From Neospora caninum Liverpool (lineage: Eukaryota; Apicomplexa; Conoidasida; Eucoccidiorida; Sarcocystidae): a stretch of 64,000 nucleotides of DNA. The stretch lies in the NCBI RefSeq assembly GCF_000208865.1, contig NC_018389.1, forward strand, positions 2,035,941-2,099,940. The letters are read 5' to 3'. Positions 9,121 to 21,600 of this stretch are shown in pieces. Within the stretch, counting starts at the first letter, position 1. The number at the start of each line of letters is the position of its first letter. The notes under the pieces were generated by a model. That model was given only the letters and a program-made list of their open reading frames with translations, did not search any database and had not been told where the DNA came from. The translations under genes and the position numbers were made by a program.

Positions 9121-11442
9121 ATGTGTCGAGGAGGCAAAAATGTCTCACATCGTTTGGCATCCAGAGCTGGACTTCTTCTGGTCGCCTGCTGCGCGTGCGC
9201 TCTTCTCTCTTCGTCGCCGCTTCCCACGCGGCGGTATTTCCTGACGTTCGGTCTCGCCAGCAAAGTAGTCGTCGATGGAGAGGCGGAAAAAGGCAATTTG
9301 GATGTCTCAGTTCAGCAGGATGGGCGGGACAACGGGGACGCCGACAGTCTTGACCCAATTGATGGGTCCCCGGCGGCAGCGGTCGAGGCGGGCGGCTTGG
9401 CTGCCGTACAGCAACAGGGTCGCAGTTCCCGCGGATCGAGTGTCTCGTACACCGTGTCCACCCAGCGTAGGGCGTCAAAAAGCCGGTATGTGTTGCCTGC
9501 GGTCCTCATTTCTGCCCTTGCAGCAGCTGGAATGATGGGCTACGTCACGCCCAAGAAAACGCCCGCCCCCGAGAAAACAGATGTCGAGACGGTCGCTGCC
9601 CGCGCTGGTGCCGAGCAATTCGACTCGGATGCCACAACCGAGCAAAAAAGCGCGGAAATCGCACAAGAAACCGAGGAACCCAGCCGGCGTCGCAAGCAGG
9701 CTGCACTCGTGGCCGCAGTGCTGGTAGCGGCGGCCGTCTACGGTCTGCGTTCGTCTCTCTTGGGGGTTGACAAGGTGTCTTCGCCGACGGCACTCCAGGG
9801 GCTCCTAAAAAAACCAGAAAGCATGCACGGCATTGATCCTGATGCCTCCGTCGACTTCCAACCAGACGCGTCGGTCGAGCGGCAAATGGAAGTGCCGGCC
9901 GAAGGTGCGGGTGATGAAGTGCGAGGTTGGCAGCATTTAGTCCGGGACTTTTCGGCGATGTTAGCGGGAGAATATGCGCTATCCCCGCGCGTCGGAGCGG
10001 TGGCCTCGGCTGTTGCACTTGGGCTTCTCGCCTTCTCGCTGGCAGCTGCTCGACGGGCATCGCGTCGGAGACAACAGCAAGGGGAAGAGCGTCCAGCGTC
10101 ACCAACAGCGGGCGAGGAACAGGCGGATCCGGTGCCTGCTGAGGCCGCTGCTCCGGCAGCTGAACCCGAGCAGATTCCCGAGGCGGAACCTGAGAAGCCG
10201 AAGGAGGAGGAGGTTCCTCCTGTGGCCGCCCCTGCGGATATGCCGGAGGAAGTGCCCGAGGAACGCAAGCAGGAGGAGGCTGGTGGTGAGGCGTTGGGCG
10301 AGGATAGGGGAGAGCCTACGAAAGAGAGAGGCCCAGCGTCCGAGGATGAGTTTGAAGCTGAAGAGGGTCCAGAGCAGGAAATTGTCGTAGTTGCTGTTCC
10401 GCCATTGCCTCCAAGGCCGCGGACAAAGCTCGAGACGCTCTGGGAGGACGGAGAGGACGGGGAGGCGTCTGACGAAGAAAAACTTGCGAATATCAAAACC
10501 GCCGTGCGGAACTCGGTGAGAAGATGGAAGAACCAGATAGAGATATATCGAACTCAGGCGAAAAAGCTGGACGCCGAGTTCAAGTCCACGTCGACCCGCC
10601 TGGATGAGGTCAAACTGACCAGGCAACCGATCGTGCAGAGAAAACTGGAGACCAAGTTGGAGCAGTTGTCGCAGACACTAGCAGATCAGTACGAGCTTAC
10701 GCTGGTCATCTCCGCACTCCAGCGCATCTCTCTCTCGCTCCTCCATGTCGTGGAAGACGCGGCTACAGTTACGGGGGACCACGGTCGAATTGCACAGTTC
10801 CGGATCAGCGCCAGTGCGAGCCTGGCCAGTATCCTGGTCTCCCTCGAGAAGGTTCGGTTGGAGGCTTTGGAGGCACAAGAGGGTCGGGGGGAAGTGCAAG
10901 CCGGTGGTGCATCGTTGGGACTCGCGAGTTCGGCGTTACGCAGTATCGATCTCATCAAGCACCAGTCCAAGAAACTGCTGCTACTTGTTTCTCTGCTGGG
11001 GGCGGAGCCGAAGACAGGCGCGCCGCCCAAGACAGAGCCGAAAGTCGACAACATGCTGGAGGCACAAGCCGCAGAGCTCAGAAGTGAACTGAGCAAAACG
11101 GAGGAGGCCTCCGCCTTGCGGGAACAGGAGGCGGCACTGCTCGCGGCGCTGGAGTCCTCTCTACGTAGGGCCCAAGCCTTCTTTGCGAAAGAAGCAAAAG
11201 TGGCCGCGGAGTTTCTACTGCAGTTCGGAAGTGCAACGTTACCTGGAGCAGCCGCCACGCTAACAGAGCTTCAGGACGATCTGAGACTTCGGCGCATCAG
11301 GGTCACCAACGTGGAAAGTGAACGCAAGGCTGTCCGCGGCTTAAAAAGCACTATCATAGAAAAGCAGACCGCGCTTGAGAAGAAACGAAAGGAACTAACG
11401 TCCGCACTGGAAGAAGTGGAAAAGAATATCAAGGGAGAGTAG
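9121..11442 (+). CDS. Predicted secreted multi-membrane-segment protein with coiled-coil tail (copy A)
   Basis: Single-exon gene of 773 residues; I do not recognise the family. The ATG at 9121 is chosen because it directly precedes a signal-peptide-like segment (hydrophobic core about residues 16-32, AGLLLVACCACALLSS) and because copy B has an ATG at the equivalent place. Further hydrophobic segments lie at about 123-142, 193-208 and 288-311, each bounded by basic residues. After a basic cluster (ARRASRRRQQQ) comes an acidic Pro/Glu stretch with a single PAAEPEQIPEAEPEKP unit (about 345-375). A long helical, coiled-coil-like tail then runs from about 460 to the end. No TEXEL-like RRL site is obvious. 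Export to the dense granule or vacuole pathway is plausible for such an architecture but unproven. Residues ~15-340 nearly match the copy B protein; the tail does not. Confidence 0.85.
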   Translation: MCRGGKNVSHRLASRAGLLLVACCACALLSSSPLPTRRYFLTFGLASKVVVDGEAEKGNLDVSVQQDGRDNGDADSLDPIDGSPAAAVEAGGLAAVQQQGRSSRGSSVSYTVSTQRRASKSRYVLPAVLISALAAAGMMGYVTPKKTPAPEKTDVETVAARAGAEQFDSDATTEQKSAEIAQETEEPSRRRKQAALVAAVLVAAAVYGLRSSLLGVDKVSSPTALQGLLKKPESMHGIDPDASVDFQPDASVERQMEVPAEGAGDEVRGWQHLVRDFSAMLAGEYALSPRVGAVASAVALGLLAFSLAAARRASRRRQQQGEERPASPTAGEEQADPVPAEAAAPAAEPEQIPEAEPEKPKEEEVPPVAAPADMPEEVPEERKQEEAGGEALGEDRGEPTKERGPASEDEFEAEEGPEQEIVVVAVPPLPPRPRTKLETLWEDGEDGEASDEEKLANIKTAVRNSVRRWKNQIEIYRTQAKKLDAEFKSTSTRLDEVKLTRQPIVQRKLETKLEQLSQTLADQYELTLVISALQRISLSLLHVVEDAATVTGDHGRIAQFRISASASLASILVSLEKVRLEALEAQEGRGEVQAGGASLGLASSALRSIDLIKHQSKKLLLLVSLLGAEPKTGAPPKTEPKVDNMLEAQAAELRSELSKTEEASALREQEAALLAALESSLRRAQAFFAKEAKVAAEFLLQFGSATLPGAAATLTELQDDLRLRRIRVTNVESERKAVRGLKSTIIEKQTALEKKRKELTSALEEVEKNIKGE

Positions 11443-14340
11443 GAAGCCGTACCAGGGTGGGAGAAGAGGCCTCAGCATCACCTCAGCTGAGGAGCCATGC
11501 CTGTGTATCCAAGGACCGGCGAGAGACGGGAGGTGGCAACAAGGGAAACGCAGTGTATCCGCATGCGGTTTGAGCCTGTGCTCCTTGGGAAGCAGCGGCG
11601 ATCTGTCGCTGTCTCGCCTCGCTTCCGCTGTAGAAGGACGGAATGGAGCACGAAAGGTTGACTGGTGAGAGGCACCGCAAACTGATGGAGCAGCGGCATG
11701 GGCGTGGCTGTCCGGTGAATGAAAAAGGGAATTGGGTCGGGTGACCTGGGACCACAGGTGGTTTGTGGCGTCCATTGAGCACTCGATTTAGGATCAGGAT
11801 GCATGGCGAGATGAAGCTGCGGCCGAACGCAGCTTCAGTCCAGTCGCTGTTGCCAGTCAGTTGCAACACCGCAACGGACATCTGCAGACATCCCACAGGG
11901 CACTCAGATGTTTGAGTTTCGCAGACGCAGGCGAGGAGGCTGGTCTCTCGTTTGTGATGAACGCGTGTCTCTGGCAAGTCCGGAGGCCCATGTACGTGCA
12001 CGCGGTGAAGCACCACGGACATGTCCAGAAGTCGAGGAACAGCAGGCTGATGGAGCAGGCATAGCCGCTGGTGAAGAATCGCAGGAAAAACTACCATCCC
12101 GGAACAGCAAGTAGTTGCCATGGAGGCGATTCCGGCGCTCTGTTTGCAGGAAGAAGAGAGATGGGTGCCGGCGGTCAGTTGCTGTGTGGCAGGAAGGAAC
12201 AGAATGTGGCCGCTGGCAGTGCGTGGGGTTCGATCCTGTAGGCGCAGGTGCTCGCGGAGGAGAACCAGGAAGTTGAAATAAGGGGGCGGAGACTCAGTGG
12301 AAAAAGGACCCGAGATCATGCGGAGATGGCCAACACGGCGTCTTCGCGAAGCCCAAATAAACTGTTGGCGCGCCGTGGCAATGTGTCCGTTGTGAAACAG
12401 CAGTAAACGAACGTCGGTAAGAAGTGACAGATGAACAAATGCCAGCAGTTGAATCTACTGTAGGGGAATGGGGATGGACGAGCGTTGTAATCGTGTGGTC
12501 CTTCAACGCGCCGGATACACGTGGGCACCACAAAGAATTCGCTGAGTTGAGTTCAACGCGATCGCGAAGACAGCGAGGCATCCCTTGTTAAATGGAAAGA
12601 CGAGACTGACGATGTCTGGGGTCTCGGGTAAATGTATCATCGAACAATAGTGTGGTAGGCCCTTGCGGACACCATGGAATGGGGAGTGCACGAGTCATTG
12701 GCTGTGAAAACCTCGTCAGGCCCACAGTAGCAGGTGAAGATATCGGGTGCACGGCGCGCATACCGAGAGAGGGAATTTGAAGGTATTGTGGCTATTGGTG
12801 CAAGCACACGACAAGTGACATTTCCACGGTCCTATTATATGTGCGTATGGCGGATGTTAGCCCTACGTACATCTATATGTATCGCAAAACATGTATGTAG
12901 TTGCTTTACCGGTGGAGACTGTCCCTCGCCTACAGTTTGGGAGGAACAAGAGCTCTCCAAGATATACGTGGATGCGTATATGTGTATAAATGTGTGCTTG
13001 TCGTCTCAACTAATGCGCGTCATGTCGTACCACTTCGTAAATAAACACGCCTTTTTTGTTAGCGGGCAACCTGATTCTGCTCTGCTATTGGCAGATGTTG
13101 CCCAATGTGAAGCTGTATAAAGAGGTTAAACCATGTCGAGGACTGATACATGTCTGCTGTTTCAAGTGCGTCCTGCTTTCTTTGCACGAAGTGGGAAGAG
13201 CGACATGGTTTTCCGCAGAAAGCAGTGAATGCGCCGAACAGCCTTCTTGAAAAGAATCGTGGAACTGTGTATACCTGATGGCGTGTCGCAGTCGTGAGTG
13301 GTCGCATCAGTGTGGTAAACGGCATAGAGTTCAATGGGAACTTTGTAGGAGTGATATGCGAAAACATTTGTTTACCCAAAGAACACTTTCAGTGAGATGT
13401 ACCCTCTCGACAGCCAGGGGGGTGCGTCCTCTTCCTTCCATCATTGTTCTTTTTTGCTGGGTCAAACCGCCCCCCCGTTTTGGTTGCATGCTTCCTCGTG
13501 TTTCCCTGTTTTCATGTCTTGTGCCTGTTGTCTTTCCTTTTCCTCCTGTTGCGACCACGTCGTCTCTTTGGTGGAACCGGACCGTGGGCGCCGGCCGTCA
13601 CGACGGGCGTGGTTCCGCCGTAAGTTCCCACACTTTCCTGTAGACAATTTCTGGATCTGCACTATCGCCATTTTCGTTCTAAAAAGAGTGAAACGTTTGT
13701 TGATCCAGTGGTTGTTTTGCAACACAGTGCTTGTTGATTTTGTCCCGGTTATGGCGGATTGAAAAACCTGTTGTAAAGCCTTAAGGCCGACAGTACCAGG
13801 ATAACGCACGTCACATTCTCCAGAAATGAGGTACAGACAGGAAGGCAGCTCACGATGAATAGCCTGTGCCGCTCCCACTGGACTACTGTCCGATAGAAGT
13901 CGTCTTTCTGTGGTATCCGGTGATACGCGGTGGACTGCTAGTGTGATGGGGGGATTGCCGATTGGGAAGGACAGAACCTCTCTCCCTGTCTGGACGATTT
14001 TGCCTCCATCGCATGCGTCACGGCTTGCGCCTAGCGCCTATCGGCCGACATGCGATACCAACAAGCCCGAACGATACGAGAAGAGAAAGAGAAGCGTGTT
14101 GAATAGAAGCGTGCCTAGGTGAAGCGAGGCAGGACGAGAAGAACGGAAGGGGGGGAAAGAGAAACGCCAGCTGCGTGGGGTGCGGAAGCGGGACAGACGT
14201 CTAGTCGCATCTGTCACATCCGCGGTCTGCTGCAGGTAGCTCTCTGCGTGTATTAATTCAACTGGTGTCTGAATCTCGCGCCGAGAAACATTGGAGAAGC
14301 ACCCTGCGAACCCCTAATGAATCCTCCGACAAAGACATTT
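11443..14340. other. Downstream flank of the copy A secreted-protein gene
   Basis: No convincing gene. A minus-strand frame of 278 codons (11483-12319) persists in copy B but begins at a non-ATG codon and has no recognisable domain. The 12-bp perfect palindrome CCTCAGCTGAGG lies at 11481-11492, 39 bases after the stop codon. The flank matches copy B closely at 11455-12680 and 13780-14335, and poorly at 12690-13780. Confidence 0.5.
11481..11492. repeat. 12-bp palindrome CCTCAGCTGAGG downstream of the stop (copy A)
   Basis: Perfect palindrome located just 3' of the coding region and kept in copy B at 25212-25223. It marks the point where the two copies return to near identity after the diverged tails. 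Confidence 0.8.
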
Positions 14341-15077
14341 CTTGATCCTGCCCCACAGGACATCGAGATCGCCGCGTACCTTGCAGAAAGGGAATCTCTG
14401 TAGTCGCTGAAGGGCCAGAGAAATTCATCTGTCTTCCTGACAGGATGTCACCGCGGGGAGCGGGTCAACCGTCTAGGCAATAGACTACACGAGACCCCAT
14501 TTAAAGAGAGTCAGATGTGGGAGAACTGACGGAGGGCCCGTTTGGAACGCCACACCATTTAGCGGAACTCTGCTCTCTGATTTTCGTGTGCGCGCGTCGC
14601 CTATTACGGCTGACTGCCTCTAAGTTTTTTGTCTGAAAAACTGTCGGCCCCATGTGGGGAGAGCGATTGCTGCTCATCTGAGAAATTCTGTTCTTACACT
14701 CTTGCGGAGAACGAACGAAGTAGTCAGCTGAGACTCCCCTAAATGTGTGGTAGGATAAAGAAAGGGCAAATGAAACATCTGTTTGACTGTCGAGATGAAG
14801 ACCAAGCAAATCGTGGGATTTGCGGAAAAAGATCCGACAGCTGTCACTAGGCGCTGGTGTGTCGGCTTCTGAGGCCGTTCAACTAAGAAGAAGCGCGGTA
14901 ATGAACTGACGCAGCGACTTTTCTTCATGACTCTCAACGCACCGAATGAAGCTTTTCGCTGCGTCCATACCTACAACATTGAGAGTTGTAAACAAAATAA
15001 TGAGCGGTTTTCACCAATGTTCTCCACGCGAATCTAGGCTACCTCTCTGCGTATGCGTGTGCGAACATACATGATAT

Positions 15078-15123
<46 letters not shown>

Positions 15124-17202
15124 TACATATATATACTCGTGTGCACGTTTCGGTTTTTCTTCGTCCTTTCACGCAGAATGCATCTGCCCTTTTCACTGTT
15201 TGGTCTCTCTCCTTGTGCTCCATCGCCTGCGAAGATGGAAGCACTGGAGACCCTGACGACCCGCCGAACAAAACAAAGTGGAAAGAAAACAGCCCGTGAA
15301 TAGGCGGACTAGAGAACCTCTTTTGCTCCATCTCCGCACCTTCTTTCCTCACAAAGGCAACACCTTCGTAGACATAAAAAAGGATTCGTATCGTGTGTAT
15401 TTCGACGCCGAGAAGTCCCGTCGCAACAACTCGGAATCTACACATTTATGTATTAACGCACTCGCCAACGCAATTGTAGATATGTCCACTGCATTTTCCG
15501 ATCTTTCTGTGTTTTGAGTGCAACGCTCTGAGGCAATCTACGGAACGGCACCCCAGCAGGCAGCCCCCATCTCTCACATTCCGTGGACCGTCTAAAGGAT
15601 GATATGCTAATTTTGCTTCCAGCATAAATGCGTCGAACGCGCCACGCCACCTACGCAAACCGCGGCCCTTGGAGCACACGGACGTGCGGCTGACTGCTCC
15701 TTCGCTGTCAACGAAACGAGGCAAACCCTGACGATGCCAACGCGAATCATATCAGATGGAAGTCGTTTGTGGAATAGCACACCTATAATAATCAAGAAGA
15801 GCATATTATATACCCAAATAATAACCCATCCACTGACTACATGTCGGCTCATAAATTGTTGGCGAATCAGCATTCGGGCATTTAAAGCTCGGAGTCGGTC
15901 TGAAGCTGTCTTCTTTGCTTCTCTCTCCCGTCCGTCTGCCCTGTGAGGCTGTGCGAGTCTGACCCTCTGAAGGAAAGAAGGGCAGCAGCCACAGGATACG
16001 CAAAAGGATAAAGCGCCCGTTGCGAAAGCCGGAAGAGGAAAAGGCGATGCACGGGAACTCGATGTTGGTAGTGAGCGCGCCTAGTGCGTGTTTGAACAAG
16101 AGAGGGGAAAACTCAACAAAGTATGTGGGAACTTTAGCTCTTCCCTTTTCATGTGACGCGTGGCAGACAGAGAAATATGCATTCATGTAGACAGATAGAG
16201 GTAGATTGATAGACGGGATGAGACAAAAAAGATCAAGAGATGCATAAAGATATCGAGGTGAATCGATGATTATATGCGCTTGCAGTTGGGACATTAGTCA
16301 CGTCTTACGCGCAGTATTGGGTCTAGTCATGTAGCCATCACGCTTGGTGTCACGTTCGTATACATATGTATTCTCAAGGTACATGCGAACAAACGCTTAG
16401 ACGAAGGAATATGCTGCATTTCCTATTTCGTTCGTCGCTCCCATCGCCCTAGTAAATATGGCAAAGACGCTTCCGCGTCATCCACCAGCGTATCAGCAGT
16501 GTCTGTGTGTGTGTTTTGAGTTGGGCGTTTCTGTACCAAGGGCACCTTGTGTGTGAACAGCAACTGGAAAACTCTGCTGGCCACAGAAAGCGCCCGCGAA
16601 GCCATGTGCAGCGTTGAGGAGAATGTTCACCACTTGCGCCGAGCAGCCCTCTCGTGCGTGTCCTTCCTCTGCCGACAGAACACGCCAGTGAGCCTGGTTG
16701 GGGCACCTGTCTGCAAGAGGGGAAACCGAGGGACAGAGGAAAGTCGTTAGGCGAGTTGTGAGGAGCTTGAGTTGACTGGGAAGACATGATGGCGGTCTCC
16801 GATCGAGAAGGCAGATGAGAGAAGGGATATGGAAACTTTCGTGAGACTCTCGATCGCGTGCCGCTGGAGAGAGAACAGTGAGAAAGGGGAGGACAACACG
16901 AATCTGTATGTATCCTCCCTATGCGTTCACTCACATAACGATCAGTCCGGCCGAGTGTAGGGACGAGCACAAGCCGTTGGCTTGTCTCGCGTTTTTCTTT
17001 AGTCGATGTGCTTAGCGTTTCTCTCCTCGATTTCTCTCTTTCCCCCCCTTTTCCCTCTACGTCCTCTCTGTCTCATCGTGTGGTCGCTCCTCTCTTGTTC
17101 CTCTCTTTCACCCTCCTATCTTTCACTCTCCTCTCTTTCTCACGGGTTTTCTTCCACTCCCTATCCACCTTACCGTTTTCGCCCCTCTGTCTGTTTCACT
17201 TT
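14341..17202. other. Spacer between the two duplicated segments
   Basis: Sequence unique to this position in the window. It contains a long TA microsatellite at 15080-15136 and T-rich stretches at about 17020-17200. Several frames of 60-170 codons exist on both strands, but none has family motifs, start context or composition that stands out. I see no supported gene. Confidence 0.5.
15080..15136. repeat. TA microsatellite
   Basis: Pure TA run of about 37 bases followed by CATATATA units. Confidence 0.95.
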
Positions 17203-18617
17203 CTCTATGGGCTCCGTTGTTTCTTGCTCTGCTTACCGTAAACTGTCTCCTTCTCTTAGTCGTCTGGTGCTCCGAGCTTGTCTCTCTGACGCCATTTGGT
17301 CATCGCTCACCTCTTCCTGGTAGTAAGTCTTCGACCTGCAGCCTTCCCCGCTTCGCCACGGCTCAACGTCTGTCTTCCGTTCCCCACTTCTTCTTTCGTC
17401 CGTTCCCAACCGTCTCTTCTTCTTTCCCTTCCTCTGCCTCGGCCTCTTGGAGAGGTCTTGTCGTCAGTAAGAAGTGAAGAGGATTGAGCAGCAACGGAGA
17501 CATGTCCGCTCGGGCGGAGAGATGTACACTGTCTGCTTCAACCTGCCCGGTCTCTGTTTTGTTTCCTCGGTGTCCACAACTCTGAGCGCGTCTCCTTTCA
17601 CCCTTCTCTGCACAGCCCCGCCTCGGGCGCGTTCCCGTCGACCTCTCAGGGGCGAGATCCCCTTCCAGAGGTTCTGACGAGAAATTCCTCGCGACTCCGT
17701 ACGCAGCGCTCGTCCACAGCTGCCTGACGGGTGGACTCCGGGTCCATCCTTCTCCATTTGACTGAGGGGGGGACAAGGCCGGACGGGCACCTTCTGCTGC
17801 CTCGTAAGCTCCTTCTGCTTCACGATTCCCTGCATGCGTTTCCCCTTCTCTTCCGGCATCTCCACCCCCACAGAAACCAGCAAAAGGAGAAGCGACAGAG
17901 CGGGGAATCGAAAGAATAGAGAACCGCTCCTCGGTTTCTCCCTCTCCATCACAACTGTATGCCTCTGACTCTGGGAACAGAGAAGAACCACACGTCGGCC
18001 CCCTCTTCCTCCGCCCGCCGACAACTGGATCTGCCGCGAGACGAATCAGCACGTCTTCCTCCTGGTTCTCATCCTCACACGATTCTACCAAGTCTATTCT
18101 CGGATCCCGAAGCTTTCCAGATGCTCGTTCCTTATCTTCTCTCATTCTGCATGTTATTCTCGCTCGTCGCTCCCTCCTCGTGACTTCGCCCCGCGTCTTC
18201 GACGTCGAGGCCCAGCTCGTGGAGCATCTCCTTCCGTCGCCGTCTCCTCTTCTTTTCACACTCGGCCGCCCAGGCTTTTGTGTTTCTCCGATGTCGGCGA
18301 AGCGTTGCTTCTTGCCCGTCTGGTTGCTCGTGCCGCCGCTTCGACAACAAAGTCGCCTTCTCCCTCGCACCTCCAGAAAGCCAGGCCGGTAAAGACAGGA
18401 GAAGCGGCTCATTCACCCTCAAGGAAGACACAGGAGAACCTGCGCCGAACGGAAGAGACGAAGCGGAAGAAGACACAGAAACATCAGGCACCCGCGAAAA
18501 ACAAAACGAAGAAGAACGGGGAGACGAACGAGGAGGAGAAGAGAGAGAGACGTGAAAGGGTGACTGCTCGTCAACAGAGTGGGGGAAGGGAGACGAAGGC
18601 AGAGGCGATGCCATCAT
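17203..18617 (-). pseudogene. Damaged copy B of the Lys/Arg-rich gene
   Basis: This is the counterpart of exon 1 of the gene at 3744-5493. The double ATG at 18617 opens a frame that matches copy A closely, including the basic ECEKKRRRRRKEML segment. A net 2-nt deletion near 18135-18142 then creates an immediate stop, leaving 161 residues; the rest of the exon continues in another frame to about 17363. An insertion of about 20 bases near 17505-17525 disturbs the frame again. The exon donor (gaagag|gtgagc) is kept, but the duplication ends at about 17203, so the charged second exon seen at 3744-3876 has no counterpart downstream. A truncated expressed protein of 161 residues cannot be excluded. 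Confidence 0.7.
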
Positions 18618-21600
18618 GAGGACGATGTCTCCAAGTGAAGAAAATAGGGGAAGGAAGCAAAAAGAGACAAACTTGTGTGCACCGGAAAACGAATGCCACC
18701 TTGTGGAAATGTGTTGGTATCGAACGGTGTACCGAGTCCCTGCCTTCTTCGGAGAGAGTGGCTGTAGTTTTCCATTGGAAAGGAACCGGTAACGGCGAGT
18801 CCAGAGCGTCTCGGGAGTCGCCTCGGAAGATGGAAGCGTCGCGTCCGCTCTCCCTCGTCGTAACCTACACCTTCCACGGAAGTGGGCAACGCGCGAGAAA
18901 ACGAGAAGCAAATGACCCAAACAAATCCAAACATCGGGAACCACGAGGCGACGCAGGTCGAACTGACTGGAATGCTACGAACACACGACCCTGCAGCGAC
19001 TCTCAGATGCCACGGAAGAGGCGGACGGAACGGAAGGAGAGAAAAATGAAATAGAAACAGAGGAGGCGAGAGGTAGAGGGACAATGATATCGAGGACGAG
19101 AACGGAACGACGAGGAAGAGAGAGAGTCAACGAGAGGCAAACAATCGGGTGTGGCATATCTCCCGAGACAACCGCCACGCCTTGTTTCGGCGAAAAGAGG
19201 ACTAAACGGCTACAAGACAAACAGGAGAGGAAAACCATACGATCCGATCAACAAACGGAGACTGATGCTGTCTTCCACCTTCCTGTTTCCTTCCCGTCCA
19301 GGAATGGCTTTCCTCTGTGTTCAGACCTCGGTTGCTGCAGAGAAGGAAAGTTTTCTTCTCTTCCTTTCCTTCTCCCCCCTTTCTCTCTCGTGCCTTCTTC
19401 ACTTCACTCTCTGTCCTTCACTCTCTCGCGAGTTCTGCTAGTTCACTGAAGTCAAAGGAAGTGAGTGAAAGAGCAAGACAGACGACGAGAAGTCAGACAG
19501 GAAAAAGCAGGGGAGGACAGGGAATGTAGGAGAGCCGCGAAAGGAGAGACACAGAGAGGGGAGCAAGAAGTGCAGGTACAAAGGACAAGGGAACTCTGGT
19601 GGATATTTCCTACAGAAAAGGGAAATGCCACGAAAGAAAAACATACAGCGCATGGAGACAACAGCTGGCCGAGTTGGAGGGACGAAGCACAAGCGGGTCC
19701 CTGAAGCGCCACAAGAAACGGCAAGCATTGCCTGCCCTCTAGAGGTGGAATGCAAGCGAAGATCCAGCAGGGACATGGAAGGGGAAAACGACTGTTGCAT
19801 TCTTTCCTTTGGGATTGCGAACGGAAACGAAACGCCGCTGAAGAACAGAAGAAACATCGACGAGACAAGGACATCTAACTCTTCGCTCTCCTTGACCGGG
19901 CAGAAACGTGCCCGGACACCTGGGACAACCAGGAGAAACAAGCGGCGGTGTATCCTGGCTTCTTTTCTCCGTCCCTTTTTATTTAGTTGAGATGAGAGGC
20001 TAACGGAGGTTCGCGAGGGGAAAGAAGCAATCTCTCCGCAACGTGTTACTGTCTATTGTAGATCTGGGACCACGCCCTCTTTCCTGAGTTGGGCGAGAGT
20101 TTTGCACTGAATGAAACACTTTCTCTCGACGAAGAGACGTAGACAAGAACAAGCGAGGAAGAGCACCAGTGGACAGATTTCAAGCAGAGGTTTCTCGCTT
20201 GGCGCTAAGCAACGCGCCCCTGGAAAGAAAAGCAGCGACAATCAAGGTTCATTTCTTTTCTCAAAGGTAATCGTCCCATTGCGAAAGGAAGGAAGGACGC
20301 TTGCAGCGTCCTGTACGTGCCTCACACCTCTCTCCTGTTTTGCTTCTGTCTTCCAGAGACTCACGAAAATAATATGACGGTACCCACGACTAACGATTCA
20401 GTTCTAGGTATTAGAAAGAACAGGTACATCTGGGCGAAAGGAAAGATGTGGCGTGTCCTTAAGGCCAGGGGCAACGTGGTAGAAGTGGCGATGAGCCCGA
20501 CAGATGGATTTGCTCGGGGCAACAGTCAGAGCATGAATAACGATGTGACGGAAAATAAAAACATGGAAGATCACCTAGGGCTGCCATGAAGCCGCGCGCA
20601 TTCGAAATACCCGTCCTATGCAGATACGCTAGAGTACTGAAATGCAGAATCACACAGGCATGCATTCCACTCGCCGCTCCACGCAGTTTGCTTCACTGCT
20701 CTGCCTGGATCGTTTCGCGGAAAGGGTGATTGCCAAGAGCGCAGGCTGTTAGCATACACGAGCTGTGCGTGTGCGTGTTTGAACTACTTTCCTCGGCCGT
20801 CGCCGTTTACAGATCCGTCGTTCGGAGGAATGGAGCACAGCAGTGAGGATCTACGGAAGGCAGCCTATGTAAAGCGAAGGTGTCCTCATCAACAGCTTGA
20901 TTCTGTGGCATATTCAGTCGAGGACGTAACCATGTTCTCCAGCGCAACGATCGTGGCAGGTAATACAGGGAACGGTTCTAGAGGCGGCGGTCCCCACAAA
21001 GAGAACATATGCAGGAGGTAGAGCGCTACAGACGCTCGTCGTCGGGTCATCGTCGTCAGACATCCAAGCAGATGGCTGGCGAGTCGATGCCTCCGCACTG
21101 CAACACAAAAGGTCGTCGTCTACGTCGTTTCAGAGAGTCCTGTGTCTTCCGTGGGCACGTGAATGGAGGAAAGTGCCTGGTGTCTGTGTGACACACAATA
21201 CCACGTGCTCCGACAAGCTTTTCCTCCTGCTCCGTTATTTCTCCTCTTCCCGAACGAACTTGTCTCAAAACCATCTCAGCGGCGTGGTTACTGTATCGTT
21301 TTCGTTACTCAAAGAGCGCAGACCCGAGACACGTCAGTGGCTTGGTCGATTTTTTTTGTCCCCCTTCCGAGCCGAGGCAACTACGACCAAGCTCTGTGAA
21401 GTGGAACCGCACTCCCCACTCCCCCGACATGCCATCTACGTGAGAGGAAGCACCCGGCGAACTCGGAGTCGTCTTCCAGTTTCCCGCATCTCTGCTCTAC
21501 CTTTCCGCTACAGATAGGCTCGTGATCGCGAGCGCCGTGCACGGAAGAATACCCCGCGGCCAGACAAGGCCGAAAGAAACGTATCCCTGCTTCCTGAAAG

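Larger units (their letters stand above)
4100..14340. repeat. Tandem segmental duplication, copy A
   Basis: This segment matches copy B in the same orientation. The left boundary falls at the shared word tctatgggctccgttg (A about 4101, B about 17204); to the left both are T-rich but unrelated. The right limit is unknown because copy B meets an assembly gap: the last shared words are at A about 14330 and B about 28085. The offset between copies is about 13.10 kb at the left and 13.75 kb at the right, mainly because of the longer coding region in B. Identity is a mosaic: by eye near 97-99% in some blocks and far lower in others. Confidence 0.9.

Noticed and set aside
12227..12236. GGTTCGATCC resembling a tRNA B box
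   Set aside because: One base short of the consensus, changed in copy B, and no A box or cloverleaf could be drawn around it.
11483..12319. Minus-strand frame of 278 codons (280 in copy B, 25209-26051)
   Set aside because: Starts at a non-ATG codon, has no domain, and its conservation equals that of the surrounding non-coding duplicated block.
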